In this document: piece after piece, positions 53,291 to 64,000 of the stretch
Layout: every line of letters begins with the position of its first letter
Position numbering within the stretch: position 1 is the stretch's first letter
From: Podospora comata
Lineage: Eukaryota; Ascomycota; Sordariomycetes; Sordariales; Podosporaceae
Length of the DNA stretch: 64,000 nt
Reading direction: 5' to 3'
Assembly: GCA_017354895.1 (NCBI GenBank)
Contig: CP071498.1
Coordinates: 1-64,000, forward strand
The notes under the pieces: generated by a model
The model's input: the letters and a program-made list of their open reading frames with translations, nothing else
Told to the model about the DNA's origin: nothing
Database searches by the model: none
Program-made: the position numbers and the translations under genes

Positions 53291-53486
53291 GGGGGTGCTG
53301 TTGAGGACGGGCGAGTGTTGTGGTTGCTGAGATTTGGGAAGGAGAGGTGAGCTGGGAGATACGCCAGTCCATCGGCTCTCCACATCCTGACTTGACTTGT
53401 CTACTGGGCCCATTTCGCCGGAGCAAGTGATAAGAAAGACAGCTGAGAGGTAAAATGAGGTGACGTGAAGAGGATGCTATCTGGTA

Positions 53487-55431
53487 GGTTGGATGACAAG
53501 GAAGTGGACCACATATGGATGTGGCCCAGGTAGGTTTGAACTACCCAAGCCATTTACCCACATTAAACCCTCCACAACCCTGGACCTCCCGATATCAACA
53601 CACACTTTATATTCCACCCACAAAGACCAAAAATGAAGCTTTTCTTTTACTTCTTTTTGCTCCAGGTACCTATCAATGGCCAAATATACCGAGGAGGATG
53701 TTAAAAATGCCCAGAAAGACATTGCCGCTGGTATAAGCTAGCGAAAAGCGTCTAACAAATACGGGATTCTACGTTCTACCCTGAAGCACCGCATTAATGG
53801 TACCCTATTAAGGAACCTTACCCATGAAAGCCAATAGCGACTTTTTTACAGCCAAGAAAACCTTATTATTTAATAGATCCTTCGTTAGGAAAGCCTTAGT
53901 TACGCTCCTACCTATACTAATATAAAAGCTTTAGCGGCTAATTTACTAGCTAAATAAGGCGATCCTAACCCCCTTAGTAAGTACTAAGTATCTTACTTTA
54001 TTAGCCGTTATTTCGATATTAAAATAAAGGTTAAAAAGAAAATTAATTATACTAAAGTTAACGAAATTACTTTAGAAAATATTAATAAGTTCTTTAACCT
54101 ATATTCTACCGTTAATTAGATTAAACCTAGATATAAATATAACTATAATAAAGTAAATATAATAGAAGGCTAAGGAGAAAATAACTTAATTATTAAATCT
54201 TCGAAGCGAGATAAAAAATCTATATACGTTAAATAGAACGGAAAAGGGATTTAGATTACTATACTTAAGTATATTTTATAAGACGGGAGAGTCTTTTCCC
54301 CCGGGATTATTTTTAAAGATAAAGACCTTTAAATATAATGGTTTAAGAATTAATTAAATAAAGACTAGTATATAGCTATATTAGAAAATAGTTAGATTAA
54401 TAATAACTTTACCGTTAATTAACTTAAAAAGGTTTTTATATTAAGGATTAAACCTAAAGATCTATTAAAACCCCGTTTTCTTATTTATAATAGCTATAGC
54501 TTATATACTATTAACGACTTTATAACCTAGTACTATAGGAGTAATATTAACTTTCTTTTCCTACTCCCTTACTACTTTTATATCCTTTAACCCTTTAATA
54601 TTAATTACTTTTCTAGTATAAAAAATATATATAAAAGGCTTATAGCTATAAACGACGCCCTTACTAATTATACGCCTAATAGTAAAGTCGATTTAGTTCG
54701 GTTATATAACCTTACCCGCAATTAGGGCTTTAAGAAAAAGAATATTACTGGCGGCTAGCGTAGGATAGGATTATAGCTTATATATAAGCGTAAACCGCTC
54801 TCTTTAAGCCAGGTAGTAGTCCCTAAGGTACCGTTAGATCTCTCTTTAAAAATACTTACTTTCTATACCGTGGGGGATTCCTAGGTGGCTAAGAAGGTCA
54901 GGGACCTACTTAAGAACCATACGCCGGCCGGAAAACGGCTTGCGGCAAGGACTCTTACCACTACTATACTTACACTGAGATCGGAGGCATCTATCCACAA
55001 AGCTGATGCGGCAAGGCACCAACAGAACGCCCAAAAGGCCCAGGAAGTAAGAAAAAGGCGTAAGTTGAATAGAGAAGACTCGAATTCCAAGTTTGTGAGG
55101 CTCTGTGAACTGGAAGAGGCCCGCATTGAAGGGAGGGTGGTGGAGGAAGAAATAGTAGCCAAGGAGGATGTGGAGCAGCCAGAGCCAGCCCACCCTGTGC
55201 GGCGCAGCGCACGTCATCGGGTTCAAACCAGGCGCAAGCGAGAAGCAGATACAATTTCTGACTCTGACAGTGAATGAGCTACATTTTGGTATAACTCCCA
55301 TACAAATTGACCCAATATTAGTCTTGTTGTGGCCAGTGTGAGCATTCAGGGGTAATCTCAACAAGGTTGTGTGGCTGGTGTGGTGGTGGTGGACCAGATC
55401 CACATGTGGTCCATTTACTGGTCATCCAACC
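53487..55431 (+). mobile_element. Pogo/Fot-type transposon F
   Basis: Element of 1945 bp flanked by TA (53485-53486, 55432-55433). Terminal inverted repeats of about 45 bp: GGTTGGATGAC...TGGACCACAT at the left and its inverse at the right, with a few transitions. It is a different family from elements A-E and G. Its two ends have normal base composition, while 53740-54880 is strongly RIP-mutated. It lies just upstream of the UbiA remnant. Confidence 0.88.
53676..55277 (+). pseudogene. DDE transposase of element F, RIP-inactivated
   Basis: One frame of 533 codons runs from the ATG at 53676 to TGA at 55275-55277 with many internal TAA/TAG stops and no frameshift needed. The N terminus is a psq-type helix-turn-helix (MAKYTEEDVKNAQ). 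The middle shows a decayed CENP-B/DDE region, and phrases near 54420-54520 correspond to the catalytic core. The last 130 codons (from 54885) are intact and basic/acidic, with a coiled-coil-like RSEASIHKADAARHQQNAQ and a final DTISDSDSE. Translation of that tail alone would require an internal start, so it is best read as part of the broken transposase. Confidence 0.82.
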
Positions 55432-55433
55432 TA

Positions 55434-56350
55434 ACGAGCACGCAACAGACGGTCGGATAGGTAGGCAAGGTATCCCTCGAGAGGAGCTATATGGGACGGC
55501 GCGGCCATCGTATTTATCTTGATCGTCCTATTTCCTGACTCGCGACCCCCGCGTGTGTAGCAGGAGCCAGCACACTGACAAGAATAGGTCCTGAGGATCG
55601 TCTCACTGAAAAGGAATAGGCACTTCAAATCGGCCCCACTGTCACACTGGCGGCACTGGAAGATAGAGGCAGGATCCAGGGAACGGGACAAGGGTAGGAA
55701 AGGGGGGGCGGGCCGTCCGATGGTGTGACGTAGGTACATCATCCTCCGTACAGAGTACATGAAGACAACCTGGAACCTCACGCGGATAAAAACGTGGAAA
55801 GCCGCGGGGTCCTTGGTTGAATGCTACCCCAGCCACTGGTCCTTTTTTCCTTTTCTTGGCCCAATGTCAGGTTCCTTGCAGCATCATCTTTGCAAAAGGT
55901 GCCATGGAACAACGGCTGCTACTGCAGGCCATGCCTCTTGATGGCTCCTCGGGTTTCCTCATCAGGAGCGTGAGGGATATGATAATGCATAATGCTCCAT
56001 GAACTAGTCTACATTCTGCACAGTGTGCCCATTTAACCCATTCATACATGCCTGTTGCATATGCATACAAGGAGGAAAATGCAATGGGAAAGGGTTGCAG
56101 TGCACACAGTGCTATCTGGCCTGCGAACTCTCTTGTTGATGTAAATTTCCAATGCTGGCACTACACGTATCCCGGCACGCTCTAGACAAAATGACTGGTG
56201 TTACAATATCTACCGTTCCATGTAAATAATCAGCGTTCTGTCTACGGGTATGTTTTTCGACTAATCAACTATTCTTTAAGGCCAAGTGACTACCTATCTT
56301 TTCAGGCCTGGTAGCTATTTTTCAAGGCGTAGTCCAGAAAATAATAGGTA
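55434..56350. other. Intergenic region, no gene seen
   Basis: Normal composition between transposons F and G. ORFs of 60-116 codons overlap in several frames and have no motif. The right end carries the third AACTATCTTT-type minisatellite. Confidence 0.45.
56251..56345. repeat. Minisatellite of the AACTATCTTT family, copy 3
   Basis: Contains AACTATTCTTTAAGGCC, CTACCTATCTTTTCAGGCCT and GTAGCTATTTTTCAAGGCG, about 25-28 bp apart. It ends a few bases before the TA target of transposon G at 56349. Confidence 0.55.
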
Positions 56351-56954
56351 ACGTATATTATAAGCAAGTCGTACATATAAGTGAGTCGTACAGGCTCCAC
56401 CACGACGCGTCCTCCTTATACCTAACATCAATTTTTTCCACAACCTAACATATCTCCTACTTCAAAGGAAGCCAGGATACTCTTAGCCCTTAAGGCTCTC
56501 CAAAACGACGAAAAATTAAGCCTTCGAGCTATAGCTAAACTCTCTAACGTACTACCTATAACTCTCTCTAACTAATGTACCAGCCGGCTTATACGATACA
56601 ATACAATACTTAATTCGAAAAAACTAATTTAATTAGAAAAGGAAACTATAATTTAATATATTAGTAACCTATATATATAAGCTTTTCCATTAAAATTATA
56701 TAATATAGATAATATAATGAATTAATAATTATATATACATATATATATATATATATATAACACGCTTTTTATTAACAGATTTTAAATATATGATTTTATT
56801 AAACGTAAATTAAAATTGCGTAAACGTTTTATATATAAATATATTTATTACAAAGTTAAATTTAAGATTTAAAGGTTATTACTAAATAATAATATTTATA
56901 ATTTAGATAAAATTAGGTTTATAGTCAATATTATTTTTGCGGATATAGTAATTA

Positions 56955-57301
56955 TGTCACAATCATCGATGAAAAACCAACGCACGGGGCGCGGGACGCT
57001 CCTAGCCAATTATTACAGACTAATCGGGAGTGGAGCGACGGGCTCACCTTGGAGGAGAGTGATCCAAGTGAGCCATAGGAGAGAAAGGTGATCCAGGTGA
57101 TCCAGAGGTCTATATATACGGAGGAACTAGCTAGGTTAGATAGACAGTTCCGCAGTATATAATTACATTTTATATTTATAGTATCTAGTATTTATAATAA
57201 AACATTATATTATGTACTATTTAACTATACCGAACCAGGATTATTGCGAAGTATCTTTAACTAGTATCCCTTTCAGAAATCTTAAATAGAAGTTCGTTAT
57301 A
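56955..57301 (+). repeat. 5' LTR of the gypsy element
   Basis: 347 bp from TGTCACAATCAT to AAGTTCGTTATA; the final CA has become TA by transition. It contains the TATATATACGGAGGAACTAG segment shared with the 3' LTR and with the fragment at 4140-4616. Confidence 0.88.
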
Positions 57302-57519
57302 CGTTATATACTTACTTTAACTCTATTACGGATAAATTAAAAGCAGTCAAACGCTATAGCTGGAAATACTAATACCTATCCTACCGTCGAATAGCTTTTT
57401 ACTCGTATTTCAAAACTTAAAAATAAATTACGTATCTCTTACGATTTTTTTACGTAAGAGAATACTATACTTTACTAGGAGATTAGTGCCTTACGTAAGA
57501 AAAGAGACCGCGCTAAGCT

Positions 57520-58690
57520 CGAGGCTCCGGATTACTATAAAGGAGCTAAGGGAGAGCTAGGGGGATTTTTAATCTAGCTTAAAGTATACTTTCGGTATTA
57601 CCTTTTTTATTTTCCAGACGAACCGTTTAAAGTAATATACGCCGCGTTTAGGCTTAAGAATAAGGTACTTACTTAGTTTGAGTTGATTTTAAAAATCTAT
57701 TTCGATAATAAGTATAACGTAAGGGAAAATATAATTAAAAAGTATTTGAAATTATATAAAGGTTTCGAAGAAAAGATTAAAGAGGTATTTAGGGAATATA
57801 ATAAAAGTAAACGTACTTAAGAACGATTAATTAACTTTAAGTAGATTAGATTTATTACCGATTATACTATAATATTTAGAACGAATATACTTTATAATAA
57901 AATTAATAATAAAAGGTTAACATAATTATTGTATAATAGGCTTAAAGAAAAAATTAAAAATAAACTACATTAATAAAAGTAGCCAGAGAATATCGATAAG
58001 TATATTGGTTTGGGGTGCGGCCACTAGCCTGAGGGTATGAGTAAGTGGGGCTCAGGGGAAGTCAGAGGTCATGTATATAAACGGTCTGCTTCTAACATTC
58101 TGTTTTAGACGGATCATCGACTTTTATTTTGTTTGTATTTTTGTGTCTTGCACCCGTGCAGGCAATTCTGGCCCTCTGATCAGGCCAATCTGGTGCTTAT
58201 TATGTGGCTTGCGAGCCCATAACGTCTTTTCTTTGTCCTGCGTGAAGTGCGGCCTGCGAGCGAGCCACTGTCACGCAAGTGAGGTCATTCAAGGACCTAT
58301 TGACGGTATATTTGTGGTGTTGTGGTTGTTCTTGTGTGTTTTTCACCATTTCAATATAGTCATAAAGATCGTAAGGTAGAGACTAGGGTAAATATAATTT
58401 TAAGTATTTTAATTATAGTAAAGTAAGTACTTTAAAAAAGATTGTAAGGTACTTAAGTAACTTAGATAGAAAAAAGAAATTACGGTAATTATTATAGCGA
58501 GGGTACCGAAAGTTATGAAGATTATATTTATTAGGTATTAATAAGGCGAAGCGTTAAACTTCGGGAAAGATTTTAATTAATATACCGAATAAAAAAAGAT
58601 TCTAGAAACTACGGAAAGTAATAAAAAGGTTAAAAGCAAAGTATAAAAAAAGGAATCGTTAAATATAAGTACTATGGGATTAAGTAGTAT
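57520..58690 (+). pseudogene. Gypsy gag remnant
   Basis: Conceptual reading of capsid-like sequence with stops: YYKGAKGELGGFLIQLKVYF, FPDEPFKVIYAAFRLKNK, GFEEKIKEVFREYNKS. It is interrupted at 58006 by a 348-bp insertion, after which it resumes (IKIVR, RLG) in the expected continuation. Retrotransposon capsid function only; inactive. Confidence 0.65.
58006..58353. mobile_element. Unmutated 348-bp insertion in the gag remnant
   Basis: Sequence of normal composition (TGGTTTGGGGTGCGG to CACCATTTCA) within strongly AT-rich DNA. It begins TG and ends CA, is flanked by ATAT on both sides, and has a TATATAAA box near 58073, so it may be a solo LTR of a different retrotransposon. A 102-codon ORF at 58071-58379 runs past its right edge and is probably fortuitous. 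The gag reading can be rejoined across it. Confidence 0.6.
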
Positions 58691-60130
58691 AAGTTATTAT
58701 AAATATTACCATAAAAGGCGTTAAGGACGATACCCCTATATTATAGAAAGGACTTATGAAATAAATAATATTAGAAAGGTAGTATAGTAAATATAGAATT
58801 ATTATTTTAACGGCAATATTATAGTTTATTAAGTATTTATATAAAAGCTAAGAAAAGTATTAAAAGAAAAAAAAAGTTATTAATATTAAAATCGCGAAGT
58901 TATTAAGAAATATACCTATACTTATATAATATATACTTTATAAAGGAAATACAATATAACTTTATTTTAAATATTTAGAGTATCGGAAAGTACTTTAGTT
59001 TTAATGTATTATATATAGATATATAGAATATTATTAAAGTAAGTCGCTATACAGCTACTAGCCGGTACGTAAGGTAGGTAAGGAAAGTAAGTTATAGTTA
59101 GTTAAAAGGACTATAGTAAAATAGAAAAAAGCTTAAAAGAAATTAAACGATTATATTTTATAAAAGGTTTAGGACCTGGTTAAACTAAAGGATAGCTTTT
59201 AAGTAATATAGTTTGCTTTAAGGTATACGAAATACTACCTAGAACATACGGACGGTAAAAATATAAATGATAATATAGTATTTAAAAAAAAGCAATATTA
59301 AAATAGTATTTAAGCTTAAACTATATAATATATTTATAAAAAAAAGTTGAATAATATTATTTAGCGAGAATACTTAAGTAAATGGTTAAATAAAAAATTC
59401 ATTATCGGATATAAATAGAAAGAAATATTAGGAAATTAAAAAAAGGAAAATAAAAGGAAATTAAGTAAGTATGATTAAAAAACTTTATATTATTCAATAA
59501 CTCGGAGTAAAGAAATACTTTTGAATAATATAATTATTTAAGAAACGACTCGCGGCCCTTCCCGGAGGCTAATAACCTTTAACGGATTACGAACGGTATT
59601 TTTGTAAATATCGGTAGAAAGTAAAAGCATAGAATAATAATCCGGCGTTTATTAGTGAGGTCACTATTATATAGGAGGGAAGTAAAAAAAATAAATACCT
59701 TTAGGTTATAGCCTATTAAAAAGATATTTAAGCGGTAGTATTAGTAAACGGAGGTATAGAAACAAATTTAATTTTACTATAGTTTGTATATTAAGCTGAA
59801 ATACTATAGAAAAAAAAGAAGCAATAAATTGTTATATAGGGACTATTTCCGACGTAAAAAGTCTTTAGAAAAATATTATTGTTAAATATTATAATTAAAA
59901 AGAAAATAATTTTAGTTATATTCAATATTATAAATGTAAAACCCTCGAGAAATATAATTCTATACCTTCCAAGGTACTACCGTAAGGAACTTAAGAAGTG
60001 ATAATATATTTTATCGATATAAGTAATAAAATCGAAGAAATAAGGTTAACGACATTAGTAAAGATATTAAAGGTTAATAAATATATTTACTATAATAATA
60101 TAAAAAAAAAAAAAAAAAAGGTAGTACCGG
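58380..60130 (+). other. RIP-degraded gypsy internal region
   Basis: AT-rich interior between gag and reverse transcriptase. It is expected to hold the nucleocapsid knuckle and protease, but neither can be read with confidence. A homopurine A-run lies near 60103-60119. Confidence 0.5.
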
Positions 60131-60179
60131 TAGAATATTAAGGATACTTAGCTTTTATACTAAAGTATTTAAAGGAACT

Positions 60180-60601
60180 TCTAGAGCAAGGGCCGTAAAA
60201 CTATAAAATTAAATTAAAAGAAACAGTTAAGCTACGGTTATTTAAGGTCTATTATACTAATGATAAATAAAGTAAAAAGCTACGGAAATATTTAAATAAA
60301 AATATAAAAAAAGAATATATTAAGGAATCTATATGACCAATAGGATACACCGTATTCTTTATACCGAAGAAAGATAATAACTTACGACCAGATATAAATT
60401 ACCGATAATTAAATAATAAAATAGTAAAAACTAATTATTCGCTACTATTAATATTTAGATTACGGAGTTAATTAGCTAAGGCACAATACTTTATATACTT
60501 AAATATACCTATCGGGTACGCCTATATATAGAATAAGGAAAAAAATAAATAGAAAATGGCGTTTTATATATCCTATAATTATTTCGAATATTTCGTAATA
60601 C
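60180..60601 (+). pseudogene. Gypsy reverse transcriptase remnant
   Basis: Conceptual reading with few stops: PIGYTVFFIPKKDNNLRPDI, NYRQLNNKIVKTNY, and MAFYISYNYFEYFVI near 60556-60600. The last corresponds to the region just before the polymerase active-site loop. It is cut at 60601 by a solo LTR, and no catalytic YLDD-type motif is found beyond it. Confidence 0.7.
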
Positions 60602-61218
60602 TGTTAGCTGGTATGCCCTGATAGGCCTATAATATAAAACCTATACAGGGTTGCTGTAGAATACAGCAGTGCGCAAGCGGAAGCGGGAGGATACGACGGC
60701 AGTGCCAAAGGAAGGGTAAAGCACTGTAATACAGTGGAGTATAAGGAATAGGAATTGCTTTTATTACTCTTATTGTCCTTGTCTTTGCCTTTAAGGAGAG
60801 AAAAGAAAACTATTCTACAGGAGAGGAGAGAGGTCTATATATAGGCCTTCGTAGGCCTGCGGTAGGTTTTGTAGGCCCTGAAGGCCCCTATACCACTTAG
60901 GGTAGTTAGTGGGCCTTGGTGGATCTGGTAGAACCTTATAGAAATCTATCGGACCTTTAGTGGTAAGGGTGCTCTATAGATCGCACCATTATAGCAGCTT
61001 ATTGTGTAAGCTTGCAGCCACTTTGGAAGGTTCTAGCATCCGTTGACTAAGCCTCAGGCTACAGTAGCCCTGTAAGCCTAGGCAAGGGTCCCTTGTAAAG
61101 AACATTCTAAAGGGATCCAAGCCAGGAAATTCCGTTACTGCTTATAGCAGTACTACCCACTGTAATACTAATCTGTAGGGCAGTAAATAGGGCAATTAGT
61201 AGTACCCACATGTTAACA
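60602..61218. mobile_element. Solo LTR, copy 2 (617 bp)
   Basis: TGTTAGCTGGTATGCC to CATGTTAACA, closely similar to 44214-44818. No target duplication (left AATAC, right CTAAT). It separates the RT remnant from sequence close to the element's 3' end. Base composition is near normal, so it is much less RIP-mutated than the surrounding element. Confidence 0.8.
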
Positions 61219-61690
61219 CTAATTATATTAAAGACGCTCCTCTATAAATTTCTTTTCGCGAACTAAGCGTTTAAACTTAATTATAATATAGTCTATTAAA
61301 GATTAAGGGTTAATAATAATAAGGGCAAAGGAATTTATAAATATACTTATACGCTAAAGATAAAATACCGGGACTTTAATAAATATATTTATAATAAATA
61401 TATTTATTATAACGAAAAGAACGCCTAAATATTTTATATATTAAACATTTAAAAAAAATAAACAAAATATGATATAGTTTTATATTTAAATTAAAGTATA
61501 ATTATAGCGAAAAACGCGCGTTAAAAGGATTTCCCATTAAAGGTTTTGAAAACGCGGTTAAATATAATAAAAATATAAGTAGTAATTTAGAGGAATAAAG
61601 GAAATTTAAGGAAGGAAATAAGGGGAAGAGCGATTAAAGGGATTAACGTAAATTAAGGTCGTCGGGACGTCGACCTAAAAGGAGGGGCAT

Positions 61691-62064
61691 TGTATCATAA
61701 TCATTAATAAAGAACTAACGTATAGAGCGCGGGACATTCCTAACTAATTATTACGGACTAATCGGGAGTAAAGCGACGGGCTTATTTTAGAGAAGAGTAA
61801 TCTAAGTAAGCTATAGAGAAGAAAGGTGATCCGGATTACCTTTAGGAAAGGTAATCTAAGTAATCCAAAGGTCTATATATATAGAGGAACTAGCTAGGTT
61901 AAATAGATCGTTCCGCAGTATATAATCACATCTTATATTTCTAGTTTCTGGTATTTACATTAAGATATTTTGTTGTGCACTATTTAGCTGCACCGAACTA
62001 GAATTATTCAGAAGTACCTTCAACTAGTATCCTTTTTAGAGGTCTTGAATAGAGGTTCGTTACA
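61691..62064 (+). repeat. 3' LTR of the gypsy element
   Basis: 374 bp from TGTATCATAATCATTAATAA to GAGGTTCGTTACA, preceded by a purine tract (AAAAGGAGGGGCAT) that fits a polypurine primer site. Longer than the 5' LTR partly because of a duplicated GGTGATCC/GGTAATCC-type phrase near 61825-61870. Confidence 0.88.
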
Positions 62065-63259
62065 AATTACGATTTCGGACGGCCTTAATAAAATAATAGT
62101 AGTTTAAAAAGTTAATACTTTCTGCTAAACTATCTTTTTGTATTTTACTTTAATTATATAATATTATTTTATTGATTAATAAATTAAATATAATTTACCG
62201 TTTACCTAATACATTATAATTATTAATTTAATAAATTTAAATTAAATTAAATAGTTTAATCATTATATAACGTTTTGTATAAAGGATAAGTTTTAGTTAT
62301 TAATCCTCAATAATTATAAAACTTATTATTTAACAAGGTTTGAATATTATTATTAATAAAATAATATTATTGTACTTTATATATGTTTATATTTTTTCTA
62401 TTTTCTTTAATTATAGAATATTAATTACTTTAGGCTATTAAAAAAATATATAATTATTAAATTAAAAGCTTAATATATATAAATATTAATTATATAAGTA
62501 AAATCGAATTTCTTTCTACTTTTCGTATTATCTTTTTTACTTTCATCATAAAAAATATATAAAATAATTTTATGGATATTAACTTTATACTATATAATTA
62601 AAAAAAAGAAATTTCTAAATTAATTATAAAGCTTTATATATTAATACCTCTAACTTTATAGTTTAAGACTTTATAATTTTAAGTATTTTAAATATTATAA
62701 AACCCTCGAAAAACTAATTTATAATTAATATTTATTAAAATTTATATTATTAACTATCAAAATAATTTCCTAACTTTAATATTAATTATAATAAACTAAC
62801 TTATTAAAGGTATAATAGTTATAATATACTAAGTAACTCTTTTTTGTATAAAGAACGCTTTACTCCGTAAAACTAATGAGGCCTTTAGTAAGTGCCGGAG
62901 AGCTAAAAGGATATATATGCAGCTTAAAGATTACTTACTATATAAAATATACAGGATCTACTGGACCAGAAGACCGTGGTGAGGAGGTAGTGAAAGAAAT
63001 ATAGCCGGATAGCGGTAGTACAGGGGGGGCTTGTACGAAGGTTTGGTGCTGTGGTGTGTGCGGCAAGCCTGGCCATAACGCGCGCACTTGCCAGGAGGCT
63101 GAGGAATCATCTGATTCAGCCGTTTCTGATGTAATTGTAGTTGCTTCCTAATGTTGTTGCGGTATAATTGAGGATAGTTGTTGTAGGGTGGTGGAGACTG
63201 TACGACTCGCTTATATATACGACTCGCTTATATATACGACTCGCTTATAATATACGTTA

Positions 63260-64000
63260 CCTATGCGTTGGTTTACTTTTACAGTCCCAGCTATTTTGTC
63301 TATGGTGTGCCTGGTAGCCAGTTGGTCATGGTCAAGATGGCAAGGATAAACGGATCTGCATTTCATGATACTAACAGAATTACCTTATTCTCTTCTCAAT
63401 ACGGTCGCGCTATAGCTGCACAGCAGTCTTGGTAACTACTAGCCCGTAGGAAACTTGCTTAAATTCATTGACCGATGGCACTGATAAGGCGATTGCGCCT
63501 TGGCTTGTGTGATGGCCAGGAATTGTTTACACAGTTTTGGATGTTGATCGCATGCCTTTCGAGCCCTGTACTATTGGTAGCAAGAGCGGTGAGATCTCAT
63601 GGAACAACATATAGGGTTAAATGGGATTATATGGGTATTGTGAAATGCCCTGGGTCCAGTGAATAGTTCATATGTGGTCAGCATGATCACTTATGAACCG
63701 ACAAGTGATCGTTCGAATCATGCATGTACTCTCTGATCGGTTGATAATCTGTGTCTGTCTCCTATTGACAAAATTATCTCTCAACTGGCGAGATAGCAAA
63801 ATTATCGTAAATAATTGCGTGGATTGATTCAATCTGGGATAACATCTGTCGCCGTCATAATGTTGCGGGGCAACTTTATAGCACCAATACCCCCTCAAAA
63901 GTTCTTGATCACCTGTAGCTGACATCGCTCAGACTTGAAGGCTCCAAGGTATAATTTAATGTATGCTGGAAATGTCAACGCGGCGTTGGAGCAAACCCAC
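63260..64000. other. Right end of window, no gene seen
   Basis: Normal composition after transposon G. ORFs of 63 and 85 codons have no recognisable feature. Confidence 0.45.

Larger units (their letters stand above)
56955..62064 (+). mobile_element. Ty3/gypsy LTR retrotransposon, degenerate
   Basis: Full insertion bounded by LTRs and a perfect 5-bp target duplication AATTA (56950-56954 and 62065-62069). The host sequence on either side joins into the transposase of element G. A degraded gag and a reverse transcriptase region can be read on the plus strand. The usual RNase H and integrase regions between RT and the 3' LTR are missing: only about 470 bp lie between the internal solo LTR and the 3' LTR. 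Two later insertions sit inside (58006-58353 and 60602-61218). Heavily RIP-mutated except at the LTRs and in those insertions. Confidence 0.88.
56351..63257 (+). mobile_element. Pogo-like transposon G, split by a gypsy element
   Basis: Starts after TA (56349-56350) with ACGTATATTATAAGCAAG and ends CTCGCTTATAATATACGT before TA (63258-63259). Subterminal hexamer is TCGTAC at the 5' end (two copies) and TCGTAT/TCGTAC at the 3' end (three copies), the same type as element A. A gypsy retrotransposon occupies 56955-62064. Without it and one AATTA, G is about 1.8 kb, like its siblings. Transposase remnant starts about 56450 and resumes at 62070. The final 250 bp, including the zinc knuckle CGVCGKPGH near 63050-63100, are almost unmutated. 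Confidence 0.87.

Noticed and set aside
54885-55277. Stand-alone 130-codon gene
   Set aside because: It is in frame with the upstream transposase remnant of element F and lies inside its terminal inverted repeats.
58071-58379. 102-codon ORF in the gag insertion
   Set aside because: It runs past the insertion edge into retrotransposon DNA and resembles LTR sequence rather than a gene.

Overview
This window looks like a piece of a filamentous ascomycete genome (Pezizomycotina, probably Sordariomycetes). Genes carry short introns of about 45-95 bp with GTRNGY donors and CTRAY branch points. Enzyme families are typical of these fungi: non-reducing PKS, AA9 monooxygenase, fungal catalase-peroxidase, PTH11-like receptor and Zn2Cys6 regulators. 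Gene islands of normal base composition alternate with very AT-rich, stop-filled repeats. These repeats show the CpA-to-TpA bias expected of repeat-induced point mutation (RIP). No species is claimed.

Layout. 1-6030: RIP-degraded repeats, including tandem arrays of about 214 bp, each closed by a shared block of about 115 bp, plus a Ty3/gypsy 3' fragment. 6031-8593: a degenerate gene, a GC-rich low-complexity stretch and a PTH11-like receptor pseudogene. 9435-16471: three intact genes (secreted M28 aminopeptidase, secreted 5'-nucleotidase, catalase-peroxidase on the minus strand). 17943-25773: an intact six-exon non-reducing polyketide synthase on the minus strand (SAT-KS-MAT-PT-ACP-CMeT-TE, 2492 aa). 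26867-32469: three pogo-like DNA transposons, one nested in another. 33253-34131: an AA9 lytic polysaccharide monooxygenase. 35675-42859: a Zn2Cys6 regulator divergent from a full-length ABC-B exporter. 43165-46528: a patchwork of truncated transposons and a solo LTR. 46605-53300: a regulator pseudogene, an intact secreted SurE-like phosphatase and a UbiA-family pseudogene. 53487-55431: a second kind of pogo/Fot-type transposon, RIP-mutated in the middle and spared at both ends. 56351-63257: another pogo-like element split by a gypsy retrotransposon that itself holds two further insertions. 63258-64000: no gene seen.

How the genes may work together. The PKS should make a C-methylated aromatic polyketide. 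The Zn2Cys6/ABC-B pair 10 kb away could serve control and export, but transposons and an LPMO lie between, so a single cluster is only an inference. No P450, FMO or aromatic prenyltransferase is seen beside the PKS. The aminopeptidase, nucleotidase, LPMO and SurE phosphatase are secreted nutrient-acquisition enzymes; catalase-peroxidase is a peroxide defence enzyme. Decay clusters near transposons: two of the three clearest pseudogenes carry a stop of the RIP type.

The most unusual signal is in the pogo-like family. Each element ends in 17-bp direct repeats made of a constant 11-mer (ATATAAGCGAG) and a variable hexamer. The hexamer differs between elements but is the same at both ends of one element. 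The 5' end always has two copies, the 3' end two to six.
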